A stretch of 64,000 bases of DNA from Neobacillus cucumis (GTDB lineage Bacteria > Bacillota > Bacilli > Bacillales > Cytobacillaceae). The stretch lies in assembly GCF_016908975.1 (NCBI RefSeq), contig NZ_JAFBEX010000018.1, positions 1 through 64,000 of the forward strand, read 5' to 3'. Shown in pieces: positions 61,879 to 64,000 of the stretch (positions within the stretch are counted from its first letter, which is position 1; each line of letters starts with the position of its first letter). A program made the translations under genes and the position numbers. Under the pieces are notes generated by a model that saw only the letters and a list, made by a program, of their open reading frames with translations, ran no database searches and was not told where the DNA came from.

Positions 61879-63477
61879 TTAGAGCTCTTTATATTGGAAA
61901 TAATCAAAATCTGCAGCTTTTCTTGCCCCGCTTGTATCTTGACAATGCATGCCTACAAATGCCCCGGTAAATCCATTGGCATGTTCATCTGACAAATTGT
62001 AAGATTCAAAGAGTCCAGGAATTTCTATCCATGTTTCATTGTCAAAAGAATAATAATATTGATAAGTATGTTCTCGAACTTTCACTTTGAAATGGACATA
62101 TTCCACTGTTTCAGGGACCTGAATCTCCGCACCCTGGAGTGGCCTAGAGAAGGAAATATGATCTCGGATAACCAGGTCAATAATTCTTCCTTTTTCTTCA
62201 TTCCAGGTAACTTGGACGGATGTCCAATTTTCCGTATCGTAGTAACATACCAATCCTGCGGCCTGCTGGAATGTATCAGGTTTAAAGAAAACTCCTGTAC
62301 TGGCATCAAAGTTAAAAGCCTGCCAACGTCTTGCAACCAGCGCCTGTGTAAACAGGGATGTAAGTGACTCTCTGCCATACAGCCGCAAATTCCCAGGTCT
62401 GTCTGTCAATGACATAATTTCATCTGTTAATGGGATTCGTAATGATTGGAAGTGATGATTCAAAATCGGACTATTAAAATCATCTACCTCGTCATAATCT
62501 TTTTCCCATTTTACTTCTTCCAGATTCGGCGCTTCCACCTCAAGCGAACCTTGTTTACCGCCGACAACATACGGCCAGCCGTTTCTCCATTCTAATTTTT
62601 GAATGGCGGTCTCTCTTCCTAGCGGACAAAAACCCCGATTATCGAGAATAGGTTTTTGATTCTGCGGCAAGGTTCTTCCTGTTAAATGCACCATATACCA
62701 TTCATTGGTTTGTGTTTCAACGAATGCAGCATGTCCGCATTTTTGCAGTGGATTTCTTGGGTCATGCCAAGAAGAAAGCAATGGGTTATCCGGATGTAGC
62801 ACATAAGGTCCTTCGATCTTTTCGGATCTAGCCAATGTAGCAGCATGTCCATACCATGTTCCGCCTTCTGCTGTAACCAAGTAATAATACCCGTTAATTT
62901 TATATAGATTTGGACCTTCCGTATACGCAAGATCTGTTCCCGTAAAAATTACTTTCGGCTTTCCAATTAAGCGTTTTTCTGCATCAGAGTATTCCTGCAG
63001 AACAATCGTACAAGGAGAATCATTACGAGTTCTTTGGTCCCAATTCCTGTTAACCACATACTTTCTTCCATCATCATCTTGGAATAAAGAGGGATCAAAG
63101 CCCGAACTATTCAAAAAGATGGGCTCGCTCCACTCTCCGTCAATGGTCTCACAAGTAGTGAGATAATTATGAACATCCCGCCATGCACCGAATTTAGTCT
63201 TCATATCCGAATAAATCAACCAGAATTTCCCACCAGAATAAGACAGGCTTGGTGCCCAAACCCCTCCGGAATTTGGGTTGCCCTTCATGTCAAGAAGAGA
63301 AACACGATTTAACGGACGGGAAACAAGATGCCAGTTAACCAAATCTTTTGAATGGTGAATTTGTACGCCCGGAAACCATTCAAACGTAGAAGTGGCAATA
63401 TAATAGTCATCCCCGACCCTGCAAATGCTAGGGTCGGGATTAAATCCTTTTAAGATCGGATTTTGAATCTTTATCAT
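61879..63477 (-). CDS. xynB: GH43 beta-xylosidase XynB
   Basis: A 533-residue cytoplasmic beta-xylosidase, the length of B. subtilis XynB and alike throughout. The five-bladed propeller (about 1-325) has D15 (GFNPDPS, base), D128 (SSGFDPS) and E187 (YTEGPN, acid); a C-terminal beta-sandwich (about 330-533; FQSLRIP, FTQALVARRWQAF, FTGAFVGMHCQDTSG) closes the active site. Hydrolyses xylobiose and xylo-oligosaccharides to xylose. ATG 63477 stands 5 bp after the symporter stop; a TTG at 63486 overlapping that stop is possible. Same gene order as xynP-xynB in B. subtilis. Confidence 0.96.
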   Translation of the reverse strand: MIKIQNPILKGFNPDPSICRVGDDYYIATSTFEWFPGVQIHHSKDLVNWHLVSRPLNRVSLLDMKGNPNSGGVWAPSLSYSGGKFWLIYSDMKTKFGAWRDVHNYLTTCETIDGEWSEPIFLNSSGFDPSLFQDDDGRKYVVNRNWDQRTRNDSPCTIVLQEYSDAEKRLIGKPKVIFTGTDLAYTEGPNLYKINGYYYLVTAEGGTWYGHAATLARSEKIEGPYVLHPDNPLLSSWHDPRNPLQKCGHAAFVETQTNEWYMVHLTGRTLPQNQKPILDNRGFCPLGRETAIQKLEWRNGWPYVVGGKQGSLEVEAPNLEEVKWEKDYDEVDDFNSPILNHHFQSLRIPLTDEIMSLTDRPGNLRLYGRESLTSLFTQALVARRWQAFNFDASTGVFFKPDTFQQAAGLVCYYDTENWTSVQVTWNEEKGRIIDLVIRDHISFSRPLQGAEIQVPETVEYVHFKVKVREHTYQYYYSFDNETWIEIPGLFESYNLSDEHANGFTGAFVGMHCQDTSGARKAADFDYFQYKEL

Positions 63478-63482
63478 TTCAA

Positions 63483-64000
63483 TCAACCTCTCGAAGATAA
63501 CTCAGCAAGAACACGCTTATGTTCTTTTTCATCCAAATTATAGAAATAAATTGCAAATAACTCGATCGCGACAAACACTGCCGGGATTACTGATAAAGTT
63601 AGTAAAATTCCATGTAAAGCAGCTGGTGTTTGCGCGTGGTTAGCAATATAGCCGAAATTGGATAAAAGAATCCCTGGAACAATACCGCCAATAGCCATAC
63701 CAAATTTGAAGAAGAAATTTACAAGAGCATAAACGACACCGCTTGCACGCTTACCAGTCTTATATTCACCAAAATCAATTGTTTCTGGAATCAATGCCCA
63801 AACAAAACCACCACATGTAATCGTGCCAATTGCTTGAATGATTCTTGCGATAAATACGCCAGTAACCATCGTTGAAGGAATTAAGAATAGTCCCACTAAA
63901 CCAATAAATTTTAAAGCTAATGATAAGAACAGCAATTTTTTCTTACCGATAAATTTGTACATTACCGGGATTAATGGCATTAGGATAAGTGCAGGAAGCG
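63483..64000 (-). CDS. GPH-family xyloside symporter XynP-like (partial, runs off window)
   Basis: 172 codons of the C-terminal half, open to the window edge; the N-terminus lies beyond 64000. About four or five helices, with the GPH signature GGFVWALIPETIDFGEYKTGKRASGVVYAL. It is clearly different from the two closely related copies at 43701 and 51415. Directly upstream of xynB, as xynP is in B. subtilis, so a beta-xyloside importer is the likely role. Promoter and any XylR operator lie outside the window. Confidence 0.88.
   Translation of the reverse strand, partial: LPALILMPLIPVMYKFIGKKKLLFLSLALKFIGLVGLFLIPSTMVTGVFIARIIQAIGTITCGGFVWALIPETIDFGEYKTGKRASGVVYALVNFFFKFGMAIGGIVPGILLSNFGYIANHAQTPAALHGILLTLSVIPAVFVAIELFAIYFYNLDEKEHKRVLAELSSRG

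Overview
The window looks like chromosomal DNA of a spore-forming, low-GC Bacillaceae member (Bacillus/Neobacillus type). Reasons seen directly: strong AGGAGG-type ribosome binding sites with many GTG/TTG starts, U-tailed hairpin terminators, sporulation and germination genes (prkA, yhbH, a GerA-type receptor), and a gene order (queG, yhbB, trmL/cspR ... prkA, yhbH) that matches the yhbA-yhbH neighbourhood of Bacillus subtilis. The species cannot be named from this window alone.

Layout. 0.2-8.1 kb: a YitT-type membrane protein, then a tight four-gene minus-strand operon (Hpt-REC-GGDEF-REC diguanylate cyclase, membrane HEAT protein, processive family 2 glycosyltransferase, large membrane-anchored glycosidase-like protein) that looks like a c-di-GMP-controlled exopolysaccharide machine. 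8.3-16.4 kb: proC, deoC, an MMPL exporter, a 17-unit 52-bp hairpin repeat array, a short cyclic-nucleotide-phosphodiesterase-like protein whose start is buried in a perfect hairpin, and an ArsB/NhaD-type permease. 16.6-26.3 kb: gndA, azoR, a diguanylate cyclase and a histidine kinase that share the same type of membrane sensor, a CAP lipoprotein, and a nagB-nagR-SIS operon with NagR-like operators. 26.3-35.3 kb: the conserved yhbH/prkA/nfrA/trmL/yhbB/queG block, a B3/4-domain protein, tRNA-Gly and a small membrane-anchored protein.

35.4-52.9 kb and 59.4-64.0 kb form a xylan-utilisation region: a secreted modular GH3 beta-xylosidase, a secreted GH8 oligoxylanase, two near-identical GPH xyloside symporters plus a third that runs off the window, two GH43 enzymes (one is xynB), an intracellular GH5 enzyme and the repressor XylR. 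Six XylR-operator-like palindromes are scattered through it. The region has been much rearranged: a truncated xylA, frameshifted Gfo/Idh/MocA and aldo/keto reductase genes, a collapsed bdbD paralogue, an IS3-family insertion and a solitary IS end. 53.1-57.1 kb holds a split GerA-type germinant receptor cluster with gerB inverted and an overlapping 43-codon membrane ORF. 57.4-59.4 kb is a graveyard: BceAB-like ABC transporter remnants, a MITE-like element and another broken aldo/keto reductase.

How it works together (inference): secreted GH3 and GH8 trim xylan or xylo-oligosaccharides, GPH symporters import them, cytoplasmic GH43/GH5 enzymes finish hydrolysis, and XylR with CcpA (cre-like sites) controls expression. 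An intact xylose isomerase is not in this window, so free xylose would have to be handled by genes elsewhere.
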